Source: Nectonema munidae
Taxonomy: Eukaryota > Nematomorpha > Nectonematoida > Nectonematidae
Length of the DNA: 64,000 nt
NCBI GenBank assembly: GCA_030549495.1
Contig: JAUIRK010000172.1
Location: 1 to 64,000 of the forward strand
Reading direction: 5' to 3'
In this document: in pieces, positions 23,081 to 34,890 of the stretch
How positions within the stretch are numbered: position 1 is the stretch's first letter
Layout of the letters: each line of letters begins with the position of its first letter
Translations under genes and position numbers: made by a program
The notes under the pieces: generated by a model
Told to the model about the DNA's origin: nothing
What the model saw: only the letters and a program-made list of their open reading frames with translations
Database searches by the model: none

Positions 23081-23404
23081 TTACCCTCGTTACCCCTTCG
23101 TTTAGAATCACACTCAGCCCCTTCGGGTTCAAATGGACCCCACGCAAAAATATAGTAATTCATTCCCAATACTTTATCAATTTGAGATGAAAACAAAAAA
23201 TTATTTGTTTTAGCGACCAAATGAACCCTAAGGGGTTGTATGTTACTTTTTTTTACAACATACAAAATAATAGCCGAAGAAAAAAATAAAATATGTAAAA
23301 ATTTAAAGAGCAGTATAATAGAAAAAGTCACAAAAAATAAATTATGAAGAGCAACTAATTTTTCATATGGGTCCAAATGGACCCGAAGGGGTAATAAGGG
23401 TTAA
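23081..23404. mobile_element. piggyBac-like MITE, 324 bp
   Basis: Read inward, the left end is TTACCCTCGTTACCCCTTCG and the right end (inverted) TTAACCCTTATTACCCCTTC, with TTAA at 23401-23404. Near both ends is the palindromic word GGGTCCATTTGGACCC, written GGGTTCAAATGGACCC on the left (about 23123). The left target is TTAC, a one-base change. No transposase is inside. It abuts, and probably interrupts, the 5' part of the Tc1/mariner relic. Confidence 0.75.
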
Positions 23405-23639
23405 TAAAAAATTTTGAAAACCCTCAAAATTACTTTTTTTATTTGTTAACATATTTTTTTCTGTTTTTAATAGAGAAGTAGAATTCATAAAGATTGAATA
23501 TATAATCTCTCTAAAATAAAAGATAGATTTTAATATATACCAAACTAAGGTCTTGGCTTTAACTAATCAATGTAAAAATGAGTATAGTAAAAAAATTTGA
23601 TAACTTATCAAATGAAACTAATGTGCTTTGCTATTGAAA
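23405..23639. other. AT-rich spacer
   Basis: Nothing was recognised here. It may be the displaced 5' flank of the Tc1/mariner relic. Confidence 0.35.
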
Positions 23640-24510
23640 CAGTAAACTTACTTTATGCCTAGTAGAATAATAACAGTAACCAGGGAAAATACTAGAAAGT
23701 TACAAGAGGAAAAGTAGTAATTTTTATTATAACTATAGTAAAGTTATTTTATAGCTTGTAAAGTAAAAATAGTGAATTTTACTAACACTCCAGTAAAAAT
23801 ACTAGTGTGTTACTAGAAGAAAAATAGTAAATTTTACTATTACTATAGTAATTTTAGGGACAGTAAATTTACTGTATAATTCTAGTACCCAAAACTAGTT
23901 TCTTCCAACATTAAGTCTGGGCATTTTTTCAGTTGAAATACTTTCCCGCATTTTAAGCGAGAAAAAGATAATAAAATTGAGGGATATTTTATGTGATTTG
24001 TAAAATCAAAGAGACAAAAGGATCAAAACACTAACTGCCGCTTTATATATACTTCACTTAATCGGTCAGATTAGGTTAGTAACACTTACTAACATATAAA
24101 GTAAACGCTACTGTCCAAAATTCCACTAATGTGTTAGTAAAGCCTACTAATGTTGAAGTAAGTAGTATTTATCAAGTTAGTAGAAAATAAGTTCAATCTA
24201 CTAATCAAGTTAGTAAGCTTACTAACAAATTAAATAAAAGCAACTGAGTTAAATAGTAAAAATTATAATTTACTTAGATATAGTTAGTACACATTACTTT
24301 TAACGTTATTAATATCTACTAAGCAAAATAGTATATCATTTTAAATACTGAACAAATTAGTCAACAATAATGTAGACCGTATTGAGATTTACTTATTAAA
24401 ATAGTAAGTGCAGCGCGATACTAATGAAACCATTAAACATATAAAATTAGTGAGATTTGCTAATCATAATAGAGTAAAAACTACATTATATTAGTGTGGT
24501 TTACTAAATA
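23640..24510. repeat. Dense array of TAGTA/TACTA short palindromes
   Basis: For about 870 bp the words TTAGTA, TAGTAA, TACTAA and TTACTA recur roughly every 20 bp in both orientations, often as inverted pairs. An example is the perfect 18-bp palindrome GTTAGTAAGCTTACTAAC at 24209-24226. There is no fixed unit length, so it is not an ordinary tandem satellite. It lies directly 3' of the unknown gene at 24820-26440. It could be a subterminal binding-site array of a large DNA transposon, but no transposon end was proved. Confidence 0.7.
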
Positions 24511-24819
24511 AATCAATATATCTCTAATCTTCAAAAAAGAACTTTATTCACACAAAAAAATGAACTAAGTATTTAAAGCTTTATTCAGTTTGTAAAAATT
24601 GGAAGAATTTTTTTATACTCTTCTTGAGAACATTTAATTTCTAATAATAAGAATTGAATAAAAGCATAGTTTTTTCAATAATATTGGATAATCTAAATTA
24701 AAACAATAAAAACACATAAAAAATCCAATGAATGAACATATAAAAGAGTCACAAAAAATAAAGAGATATCTTCGATTTTCAAATAGAAACCATTTTTTTA
24801 AAGCTTAAAAGTTCGTCTT

Positions 24820-26440
24820 TTACGACAATGGTTGTTGGATGATTGAATTGTGTGTTTTCATCATTTTCGAAGAAAATAAAACTTTCCAAATTTTCTTTGA
24901 ACAACTGGGAGATAGATAATAAGGTTCAATCTGTTCGAATTCTAAAATAATTTTACAAAATTTTAGTAAAATAAAATTTTTACGTTTTCTTTTTTCAGGA
25001 CTAGTTTCTAAGCTTATGAAGGTATTTATTTTTTGTTGTATTATTGATTTTTTTATTAGACTTGAAATACTTGATTTGAATTTTTGAAGGTTTTTACAGA
25101 AAATACTTTTTATATTTTCCACTGAGATTTCAAGTTCGAGCCGCTTGAATTCTTCTGTAATCTATAAAAAGTAGAAAATAAATTATGAATAAAGTTAAAA
25201 AAGAAAAACTTGTTCTGAAGTAGAGAGAAATGGATATTCATCCAAAAGTGTTCTTAATTGAAATTTTCCAACAACAATTTCCCATCTTCTTTTTGGAAAA
25301 GTCAATTTCATACTTAGGTTAACCATTTTAAAATCAACTTGGGTTTTGTAGTATTCTCTTATAAACCATTTTTTATGCTGGGCAAGTGTAAAGTCATCTT
25401 CTGATTCCAGGTTTGAGGGCAAAAAGATTTTCATTCCGTAAACAGCTTTGTTGCAATTTACTTCATTTGGAATATCGAAATATTTTTTTCTTTTTTTTGC
25501 GTCGACTTCCTGAAGATATCTGTCTAAAAAAGGATTACAAAGAAAAGGAAAAAATTATATTTTACCTTAGAAGACTGAATCGATAATCCACTTTCTTTAG
25601 ATAAATAAGGAAAGTTTTCAAATAACATTTCAACTAACTGCATGTATCTATCACTAGTGGGATATCTAAAAAAAACAATTTATTAACTGATTAAATTTTT
25701 AAAAAGTTTACAGTCCGCCATTTAATCTTGTAAAATGGAAATACAAAACGTCGATGAGCTTTGAAATATCAGATTTAGTCAAACTTTCTTCTAACTTCAT
25801 CTTGTTTAATAAACCCTTCTGCATTATTTGAGAGGGAAAATGTAAATTTCTCGGCCATTCGTTACTGTAAAAATAAAATTATATAAATTGTTGAATTATA
25901 TTAAAATTTACTTCAACTTTTGATTTTGTTCTGGTATTTCGATACCATTAATGCCATTAGTTCCTTTAGATTTATAATTTCTTCATATCATTTAGCACAA
26001 ATTTCCTCAATTGCTTTATTAGATACTTTAAAATTTTCTCTAAGATTCAAAAGAAAAAAAGCTAGTTCTTTTCTAAAATGAAATTTTAACTGATATTCAT
26101 TTAAATGGTTTGATAAAATACTTCCCTCTTTGTTAGAAAAGATCTCTTGATGCTTCAAATTACATTTATTCCCAGGTTTGCTTTTTCTAGAGAAGCAAAT
26201 AAAGTGTTCGCGATAAAATTCAATGTGTCTCCTTTTTAAATGTTTAAAATAGGAGTCTATTCTCTTATATTTAATTTTGCAACTCTCAACAAAACAATCA
26301 AATGTCTAATTAGCTTAAACAAGTGATTTGAAGAAAAAAGACAAAATTTACATTGAAAACACATTTTTTCCAGATGCAAAAAATGATGTTTATATTATTT
26401 ACAATAAAAAAATCATAACCTTGATGAGGAGCAAGACGAC
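24820..26440 (-). pseudogene. Multi-exon gene, uncharacterised C2H2-plus-helical family, broken
   Basis: Six minus-strand exons with GT-AG borders were read: about 26352-26440, 25912-26305, 25712-25864, 25566-25665, 25210-25523 and 24820-25161. The introns are 42-48 bp. The N-terminus has DCFVESC then YFKHLKRRH, a C2H2-type finger, followed by a helical block ELAFFLLNLRENFKVSNKAI. Next come LYPTSDRYMQLVEMLFENFP, LTFPKRRWEIVVGKFQ and LDEYPFLSTSEQITEEFKRL. The same block order occurs, from memory, in large families of uncharacterised multi-copy proteins of cnidarians and fish; no enzymatic motif is evident. Exon 2 has an in-frame stop and a frameshift, and the exon 4/5 phase does not match, so this copy is broken. 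It may be cargo of an undescribed transposon. Confidence 0.6.
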
Positions 26441-26559
26441 ATCGATGATTAAGTACTGCGCTAAATTTAGGGATTTTAGACTCCGCTAATGATGGTAGTT
26501 AGTGATTTGCATAGTAGTAAGAGTTTAATGATGATCAAAATGCAAGTGAAAAATAATTG

Positions 26560-27194
26560 TTGACGTTGTGATCGTGTGTACAATACTTTATAAAATATAC
26601 GAAAAAAATGATAATAAGATTGAAACATACGCTAATAAAATAACTTGCCGGCTAGATCCTGGAAAATATTGCAACTGATAAATGAGGAAATCACAATAAC
26701 AAGTAAAAATATTTAGTAGAGGAAACTCATTGAGAAATACAAAAGCACTGAAATGAAAACAAATGCTACAATAAGTACTGACTGGCACTTCACTCTCAGA
26801 AAGGACTGTGAGAAAAACGAAAAAAGATTGCCCATTTTCATTGGAAACAGATGTATAGTAATATAATATACTTATATAATAGTAAGTATTTATTATATAG
26901 GAGACTTATGTTTTGATTGGTTGTTAGCAAATAGTTGATTTAAAAACAATAAGCCAATCAGATTAAATAGAAAATATTATTATTGCAATGTATGTTATTT
27001 TCATTCATTTTTTCAAATTGAATGATACAAAATGTTTAGATATTTTATCATGATAATTTTCTGCTTTGCAGTTTTTGCTCTCGCCAATACTGCAAGTGTT
27101 ATCAATCATCAATAATAATAATAAAGGAGGTTTGAAGAAACAAATGGGCGGTTTAAGCGAAGCTTAAACAAGTACTTACGCTTGATAATAAAAT
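26560..27194. other. Non-coding stretch before satellite
   Basis: No gene was recognised. A patch at 26480-26515 carries three TAGTA/TTAGT words like those of the array at 23640-24510. Confidence 0.4.
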
Positions 27195-28075
27195 AGAGTA
27201 ATTCTGTATAGTCTCGGAACAGAATAGGACTGTTGCAAAGACTGAATGTCGTAAGAGGGGACTAAAACATGAAATAATTCCGTATAGTCTCGGAAAACAG
27301 AATAGGACTATTGCATGACCTGCATGTCGTAAGAGGCGACTAAAAACATTAAATAATTCTGTATAGTCTCGGAAAACAGAATAGGACTATTGCATGACCT
27401 GCATATCGTAGGAGGCGACTAAAAACATTAAATAATTCTGTATAGTCTCGGAAAACAGAATAAGACTATTGCATGACCTGCATATCGTAAGAGGCGACTA
27501 AAAACATGAAATAATTCCGTATAGTCTCGGAAAACAGAATAGGACTATTGCATGACCTGCATGGCGTAAGAGGCGACAAAAAACATGAAATAATTCCGTA
27601 TAGTCTCGGAACAGAATAGGACTATTGCATGACCTGCATGGCGTAAGAGGCGACAAAAAACATGAAATAATTCCGTATAGTCTCGGAAAACAGAATAGGA
27701 CTATTGCATGACCTGCATGTCGTAAGAGGCGACTAAAAACATGAAATAATTCCGTATAGTCTCGGAACAGAATAGGACTATTGCATGACCTGCATGTCGT
27801 AAGAGGCGACAAAAAACATGAAATAATTCCGTATAGTCTCGGAACAGAATAGGACTATTGCATGAACTGCATGTCGTAAGAGGCGACTAAAAACATGAAA
27901 TAATTCCGTATAGTCTCGGAACAGAATAGGACTATTGCATGAACTGCATGTCGTAAGAGGCGACTAAAAACATGAAATAATTCCGTATAGTCTCGGAACA
28001 GAATAGGACTATTGCATGACCTGCATGTCGTAAGAGGTGACTAAAAACATGAAATAATTCCGTATAGTCTCATTA
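27195..28075. repeat. Satellite array, 77/79-bp monomers, 11 copies plus a partial
   Basis: Units begin ATTCCGTATAGTCTCGG and include AGGACTATTGCATGACC and GTCGTAAGAGGCGAC. Starts are at 27201, 27277, 27356, 27435, 27514, 27593, 27670, 27749, 27826, 27903, 27980 and 28057 (partial). Two lengths alternate: 79 bp with CGGAAAACAG and 77 bp with CGGAACAG. The left part is mostly 79 bp and the right mostly 77 bp. Each unit can form two small hairpins (CCG...CGG and GTCG...CGAC). Copies are nearly identical, so the array is young or homogenised. No unique spacers exist. Confidence 0.95.
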
Positions 28076-29379
28076 AATTATAACTTAGTGTATATAAAAA
28101 GAATAAACCTAGTTAATTTTAAAAAAAACAAATATATTGATTATATCCTCAATATGATAGTAAATTTGAAATGCCCCTGCAACTCCTATTTTACAGTATC
28201 AAAAAATACCAATCAATCTATGCGAATTCAACTGCAATCAATAGGAAACGCCACAGGATCTTCTACTTTCCTACAACAACCACGCAAGATCTTCACTTTT
28301 CATTATCCATTAAAACTCTCTATCGTCCACCTTCAAATATCAGCAAATACTTTCATATCCGAACCTCCTTAATGCACTAAACTTTATCATTATCCTCATA
28401 AAGTCAAACTTGCTATCTCTATAAAAAAATCCACACAAATAACTACACTATTCTCTTTTATTTAAGACCTATAATCTTTAACACGCACCTCATACCACCA
28501 CTATCAATCATCCTTTAACTACCAGTGCAAAAACCATCCAGTTTCTCTCTTTTCCTTAACAACTATCCAATTTGTCAAAAGTCCTCACTCTTAATCAATC
28601 CGCAAGCCAATCATTATAATTCTGTCAAACTTTAAATTTGAACTTAAATATCATTATTATTTTCTGATATTTAATTCATTAATTTGTTACGATGTATTTA
28701 GTGAAACTCCAGTTAGAGGATTAAATCCTGGTCAGGTAAGATTTATCATTCAAAAAAAACTTTTCCAAATTTTTATGCTTTTGATATGAATTTGAAAAGA
28801 GAACTAATTACTTTTGGCCTGTGATTCTTCTAACCCTCCACTAATGGCTAGTATTAATGATTATTTTTTACTTCTATTCGGTAGGGTAGCTACACGTCAA
28901 TTTAATCCCAATAAAAGAAGATATAAACTTTTAAAATTATGATTTTACACACCGTAATTAAATATTTTTTTATTTTTTCAACTTAATTTACTTAAATAAT
29001 TTAATGGCGACTCTTTATCTTTTTTCAATTGAGGTTATCACATACGTGTTTACAATTGGCCTATTTTTGTCTGGAATGTAATATTCTGTTTTTTTTCTCT
29101 GTAATTTTATTTGAACTTATATACACCTTAATTTCCTAGAGAAGTTTGCATAAAAGTTATTAAAAAAAGAACAGCTAGTGTAAATCCAACGCCTTATATT
29201 TGCGGAACAATAAAGTAATTCCTCCCTATTTTGTTTTATATAATTACCATTAATTAAGTACTACTCTTTTTATCGTATATCATGAATATGATCATAACGT
29301 TATATATAAAGATTATTATGTTAAACCTATTTATAAACTATGATACTGTAAAAGAAGTGTTTCGAATTAAAAGTCGATT
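28076..29379. other. AT-rich non-coding stretch
   Basis: Two overlapping short open frames (28088-28380) have no recognisable motifs. Nothing else was seen. Confidence 0.4.
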
Positions 29380-29503
29380 TTAACCGATTATCGACAAATG
29401 TCGACTTTACAATAAAATCATCTGCATTTATTAATTCTTTTTAATACAAACCGTCTGCTTTATAATAGATATTGTTTGATTATTCTGGCTCTTAACGGCT
29501 TAA
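29380..29503. mobile_element. TTAA-flanked MITE, GCAGACGAT family, copy 1
   Basis: The element runs from TTAACCGATTATCGAC to AACGGCTTAA. Internally it matches the inverted sequence of the copy at 52244-52377 (TCGACAAATGTCGA, TTTATTAATTCTTTTTAA, TGATTATTCTGGC). The flanking TTAA at each end is the target type of piggyBac elements. Confidence 0.7.
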
Positions 29504-30909
29504 AGAATTTAAGCCTCTCTTAAGGTAATATTTGAACGTCTTTTTGACAAAGTTTTCCTATTTGTCCTGAAAACATTGTCGGACTCATTGCATTTCCATC
29601 AAAGTGTTTTAATATTGCTCTAAAATCTAAATGGAAGTTCCTTTAATTAAGAGAACAACCTATTGTGTATATTTTGTGACCAATCATTCTTTTAAAAATA
29701 ACAAGACTGCTTTTACATCCGGTGTTTACTATAGTGTTATCAATTTAACGCTGTTGTACTCTTTTAAGACTGCTGAGACTTCTTTAACTTTTCTAAATTT
29801 GTCAATTTTATATATTTTTAGTAAAAAATTAGTTTTTGTAATCTATATCATGATTAAAATAAATAATATAAAATTTATTCTATTTTTTGATTTCTTAAAA
29901 TATTTTAGATAGTACCAATTTGAATTTGCTTAGTGCCAATTTGACAGACGAGTACTAATTTGAATTTTCCTTATTTGAAAAGGTATAGACTTGTCCAAAC
30001 TGCCAGCTGCATAATTGACCTACCCTACTCCTCAGCCCTTTTTAGGTCAAGGAATTCGAAAATATATTAACAAGAAGGCTCTAATTGAACACTAAAAATT
30101 ACTAACAAAAATTATATGAAGTTAAGAGACTACAAGAAATCTAAAAATTGGTTCCATATTTAAAAAAACAAAGCAATAAGCAAACATCTTGATGCCTCAA
30201 AACATAACGATCTATATAACCATATTTTAAATAATTTAGAGAGGAATTTAGCCTAGAGTCGGCGTACAAAAAATAAAGTCATGAATAAAATTTTATACTG
30301 AAAAAGTTATTTAATCATATTTGGATTTAGATTTTCCCTTTTTTTTTAAGTATGAAATAAGTAAATGAAAGGTCTGGTTTCTTTTATATCTCGAGGATTG
30401 CGTTAAGTGGCAGGTGAAGCCCGGACATCTAACAACTAACTTTACAACCGAAAATAATAGGCCCGTATCCATAATATTTTTTCAAAAACCTGTGGCGTAT
30501 CAGACGCGCTTTTTTAAGATATAAACCCATGTGCACCTAGCCTGTATCCTAAAAGTCTTTGAAATGCCTCCGTTCAAAGCCGACTCCTTTTCGTTTTGAA
30601 TGATGCAATATTTTAAAAGTGTTGATTATATCACACTCAAGTCATAACTTTGAATGAAGTGTCATCACAAAGTAAGAAAACTTTTTTGATGAAGTTAGTA
30701 AGCTGTAGAGTCAAGGCTTCTTCAGACACACGACAAGAATAGGAGTGTAAGAAAATGAATGTAGGAGAGAGTAAAATGATCATTAAACTAAATCATAAAT
30801 GTCATAGAATTTATAAATTATACACATCATTTTTACCTAATTTTCTTTAAAATTCTGATAGTTTCTTATTTAAATCAAAAGTCGTCTAAAATTATTTACT
30901 TTATTTTTT
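29504..30909. other. Non-coding stretch
   Basis: The 93-codon open frame at 29631-29912 has no recognisable motif and an AT-driven composition. No other feature was recognised. Confidence 0.4.
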
Positions 30910-31047
30910 TTAACCCATTTACGACCAATGTTCCTATTTGGGAAGATAAGTAATTTCATTTTCGTCTGCTTTTTTCAATGACTTTGAATATAAATCGTCT
31001 GCGTTTTTTTAAATATCGTCTGCTTTGCTTGGTCTTAAATGGGTTAA
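30910..31047. mobile_element. TTAA-flanked MITE, GCAGACGAT family, copy 2
   Basis: The ends are TTAACCCATTTACGACCAAT and, inverted, TTAACCCATTTAAGACCAAG. The centre carries TCGTCTGC twice and TTTGAATATAAATCG. It is the inverted twin of the copy at 33739-33875. It has no independent coding capacity; the short open frame over it is chance. Confidence 0.85.
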
Positions 31048-31314
31048 GGTAAACTCTTATAAAAGGGGATGGTAAAAGCGTAATAGAAAACCTTGCTTTT
31101 ATAATATCAGAAATATGCTTTGCCGGGTGGCCATCAATTTTTGATATCAAATCTACTTCGCCTATGCACCTGACACTAACCAATCGACTATCCCGTACCA
31201 GTACAAGTCTCTAATTCTCTATGTCAAAAGTTTTACTTACATCAATAAAGAATAAGCAAGGATTTCTTCATTTATGCTAGTAATTTTATGAAAACAGTCT
31301 AGCCTCTTCTAGAA

Positions 31315-31638
31315 CAGTGTTTCGGAAACTTTTACCATTAAACGCCCATAGGCGATATTTTACAAAGAAATAACTTTAACTAAAAAAGACTAAATCCATT
31401 TTCTACCATACTAAATCAAAGTATTTTAGGGACCTCCGCATAGTCGCAACAACTTTATTTGATATCCAAAATTTATGCCTACTTATAAAAATTAATTATT
31501 TCCCAAAGTATAACTATCATGCAAAAATTTTCTTTTTCAATCAAGAAAAAAATTTTAATTTATAATTCAACTTTTCACGGCGACCCCTCAGAATTTCAAA
31601 ACGCCCTCTTTTACCACCCCACTCTTTGGCAACTACTG
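31315..31638. mobile_element. hAT-type MITE, 324 bp
   Basis: The left end is CAGTGTTTCGGAAACTTTTA and the right end, inverted, CAGTAGTTGCCAAAGAGTGG. Both match the hAT CAG-N-G consensus. The 8-bp flanks are TTCTAGAA (31307-31314) and CTCTAGAA (31639-31646), a one-mismatch target duplication with the central TCTAGA favoured by hAT. No coding capacity. Confidence 0.85.
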
Positions 31639-33738
31639 CTCTAGAATGCTATTTTCATTTGTTCAGTGAAACCATATTCTTCTAAGTTCAATATTTTTCT
31701 TGTATAAAACGTAGTATTTTTTTTAATAATTTTTGAAACAACACTCAAAGGTATTAGCGGAATTGGTTGACAATTACTTGGATCAGAATCAAGGCTTGGG
31801 AGTAGGAGTCGGAGATTTCAAAGGAATGGTGTAGTCAGAGTTATAAAATTTAAGAGTAGTTGTGGAAGTCGGTTGTTTTTTTAAGTATTTTAAATAAAGA
31901 AAAAAAATGTGAAATACTTTCAGCTTGTAGATCAGGTTAATTTGAACTATTTTTAAAAGTGAGAGGTAAGTCTAATCGCTTTAATTTTTTTGTCAATTAA
32001 GAATACAAAACTTTTAACAATGGAGGATGCTGCTATTTTTTGCCTAATTTATTAACAATTCCATCAAATTCTACACAATTATTTCTTCTGCTTTGATTGC
32101 AACTACTTAAAATATTTTTCAATCTTAAAACTTTTTAATGAAGGCATGCATATCTTTGCCTCCATGAGATCATGACGAAAATTATAGCGAGCTCTTTACT
32201 TGTTTTACCTTTTAATTCAACCGAAAGTCACGAAGACTATAGTGACATTTATTCATACCTCTATTCGCGTATTAGTCAAAAAATGTACCTAGAGGGGAGA
32301 ACTGTGCAACACAACTCATTATGCATGAGGGGAGGGACTAAAATGCCAATCTTTTTTTATTGTTTTTAGTGAAAATTTTAGTTGTTTTTTTTGGTCAAAG
32401 TATGGCTTTTTGAAGAATGATAATTCCTTGTTTTTAATCAATGCAATTGGTTCCTTTCTTCAATGCTTCTACGTTATTTTCATCTACACCTTTTCTGCTA
32501 ATAAGGTAAGTAAAACCTTTATCATAAAAATATTTTTGGGACGGGGTTTTTAAATTTGGTCCCCTCTAGGAACGCGGTAATTTTATGTTATTTCTTTCAT
32601 TAAGGAAGCGTTGCAACATTACCATATAAATTGAAACAACAAAAGAAATTTATTGAGAAAGTTTTTGAATGAAATAATTGCTATCGTGAAAAATGATCAA
32701 ATTTCCTACTTTAATTATTTCTTTTATTAATTAGCTGCTAAACTAAAAATGCGTTCAAATTTTGAAGTGATATTTCGAATAGCTAGAAATTTTCTAGATA
32801 AAAAGTAGGCGGGCTTTCTTTTCTTTTTTTGCCAAGACTGGTATATAACATTTGAACTAGAGATGCGACGATGCCAACGTTTTGTACGCTTCTGACTTTT
32901 AAAAAATATACGATGCGAGATGCTGATGCGAATTGTTAATTTGAAACTTTAAAATTAAAAAAATATATTTTATTCTGAATTATGTTTAATTAAAACCCAA
33001 GGAAACATAATGAAATAAATAAATGGAGGGTCGAGTTTTATTAAGTATATAGGCAGAACGTTTTTAATAAGTGGCTTTATCAAACAAATGCTAGGAAAAA
33101 ATGAAGTGAAGTGTCATTTAAAATTTAAAATAAAATTTTGAACCGATTCATGCCGCGATTCGAATAGTAATTGATGCTGCTAATCTCGTTATGTATTACA
33201 CAGCATATACTATTGTCATTTCATTTGCCATTATAGTATTTATGATATTTTCTACCTTTGTTCATTTCTAACGTTCTTTGTTGTGCAGTGTATGTGGATA
33301 ATTATTTCTTCTTCTCAACTTTGGCTGTGTTCAAATAGGCCTCAATTTGGACGTGTGTTAACTCACGCCAAAGATGGAGTGTTTTGTATAATTAATTCAC
33401 AAATCGTGTATTATTTATTGTTTTGAATGTGAATGTTGTTACGATGGAAAGTTTATTTAGGGTCGCCTCAACAAAATGCTCATCTTCTTCTTCTCAACCT
33501 CTCTACTTCTCATCTTCTACATCAGCACTTTCACAATACAGCAGCAAGACTTGCTCACTAAGCGCATCGGTCTGCTCAGTTGTTTATCTTCCTTACTCTT
33601 CTGCACTTCTCCGCTTCTGTCCATGGTGTGTTTTCAAGATTTAATTCTTTCTTTAATTTTATTGTGTAAGTTGCGATATTTTAAAGTATAAATGGAAAAT
33701 TAAGATAATAATAAGGCCTCTTTTTAAAACTTGATTGT
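31639..33738. other. Non-coding stretch with one hAT-like end
   Basis: A GGAGTCGGAG end (31790-31815) resembles that at 6220. The overlapping Ser-rich frames at 33423-33691 have no recognisable domain. Nothing else was recognised. Confidence 0.4.
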
Positions 33739-33875
33739 TTAACCCATTTAAGGCCAATCAAAGCAGACGATATTTAAAAAACGCAGACGATTTATATTCA
33801 AAGTCATTGAAAAAAGCAGACGAAGATGAAATTACTTATGTTCCAAAATAGGAACATTGGCCGTAAATGGGTTAA
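33739..33875. mobile_element. TTAA-flanked MITE, GCAGACGAT family, copy 3
   Basis: The ends are TTAACCCATTTAAGGCCAAT and, inverted, TTAACCCATTTACGGCCAAT, almost perfect repeats. The centre has GCAGACGATATTT, CGCAGACGATTTATATTC and GCAGACGAAGATGAAATT. It is the best-preserved copy of the family. Confidence 0.9.
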
Positions 33876-34523
33876 AAGGGGGGATGTATGTACATTGTAC
33901 AACATAGACATTGGCACAGTACTGCATTCCTGTATAAGATAGATACTTTCATTATGATTACAGAAAGATTTATTCATACTATTATAAAAAAATTAAAAAA
34001 ACGCTTTGTTTGGTCACAATTAGCGCGGTTAAAGAAATATATTTATGAATGAGCCCTTTAAACATAACTAAATTATTAACTACCTTTTTATAGATAAAAA
34101 AGTTAAGCGGATATTAATTGTGTTTGTAAAATAAATTGATGCGCATGCGTGCTATACTAAATCGAAGAAAATTATAGGAAGCATAAAGGTTTATGATGTT
34201 CGTGGGCAGGATATTTCAATAAAATCACGCAAAGCTTTTCCAACATCGAAAAAGAACGTTTAACAACGCAGTGCATCACCAGATACTTTTGCATTTAGAG
34301 AGACTTTTGATTTGGCATTTTCATAATTTTTTAATTTTTTTATCTTCGAATCTTTCTTTATATATATATATATACCACAATGGTCTTTTATTTCTGCTAG
34401 CTGAATAAAACTCATTTTTAATGTTGACTGCTTTGGTGAGGTTAAAGCGATTTTTTTCAGATGACTCTTAATAGATAGATGCTTAGCTTTAATGAATTCT
34501 ATTCGTAGTTCATTATTACTCCC

Positions 34524-34890
34524 TTAACCCTTTTGGCATGACAAAACTCAGCCTGAGGAAATATCACATTGTAATTACAATGGGCAGGACACGCACAAGA
34601 CGAGAATCGTAAAACAAACGACTACCTTGAATTCTGCTCACATGATATTTCATACGGTTGCATATATAAAAGTATTTAATGTTGAATCCTTATTTATTTT
34701 AACCTAAGAAAGAAGTTCTTGCAAAGAAGAACAGTCAGTGCATGTCCTATGCTTTTTCCTTGATGACTCTCTGTTGTTCACTATCCTGGGTTTTATACGG
34801 CGTAGCTACAAAAGATCCATTCTTAGAGGTATCATTTCGTTTTAATAATAAAATCACGCAGCTACCATTTATTCTAATTTAAAGGGTTAA
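34524..34890. mobile_element. Possible piggyBac-like element, 367 bp
   Basis: The left end is TTAACCCTTTTGGCATGAC and the right end, inverted, TTAACCCTTTAAATTAG. Only about 10 bp are inverted, next to TTAA. No coding capacity. The end similarity is short, so chance cannot be excluded. Confidence 0.45.

Noticed and set aside
22762-23376. Single 204-codon gene
   Set aside because: The frame joins a piggyBac-like MITE (above 23081) to the Tc1/mariner N-terminus by chance; the two parts are different elements.
27498-27812. 104-codon minus-strand open frame
   Set aside because: It is the satellite unit read through in one frame; its apparent peptide repeats are only the tandem DNA.
27195-28075. 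CRISPR-like regular repeats
   Set aside because: Whole units repeat without unique spacers, lengths are 77-79 bp and the context is eukaryotic, so this is a satellite.
33423-33691. Ser-rich overlapping open frames
   Set aside because: Produced by a TTC/TCT-rich stretch; the two frames are shadows of each other and neither resembles a protein family.
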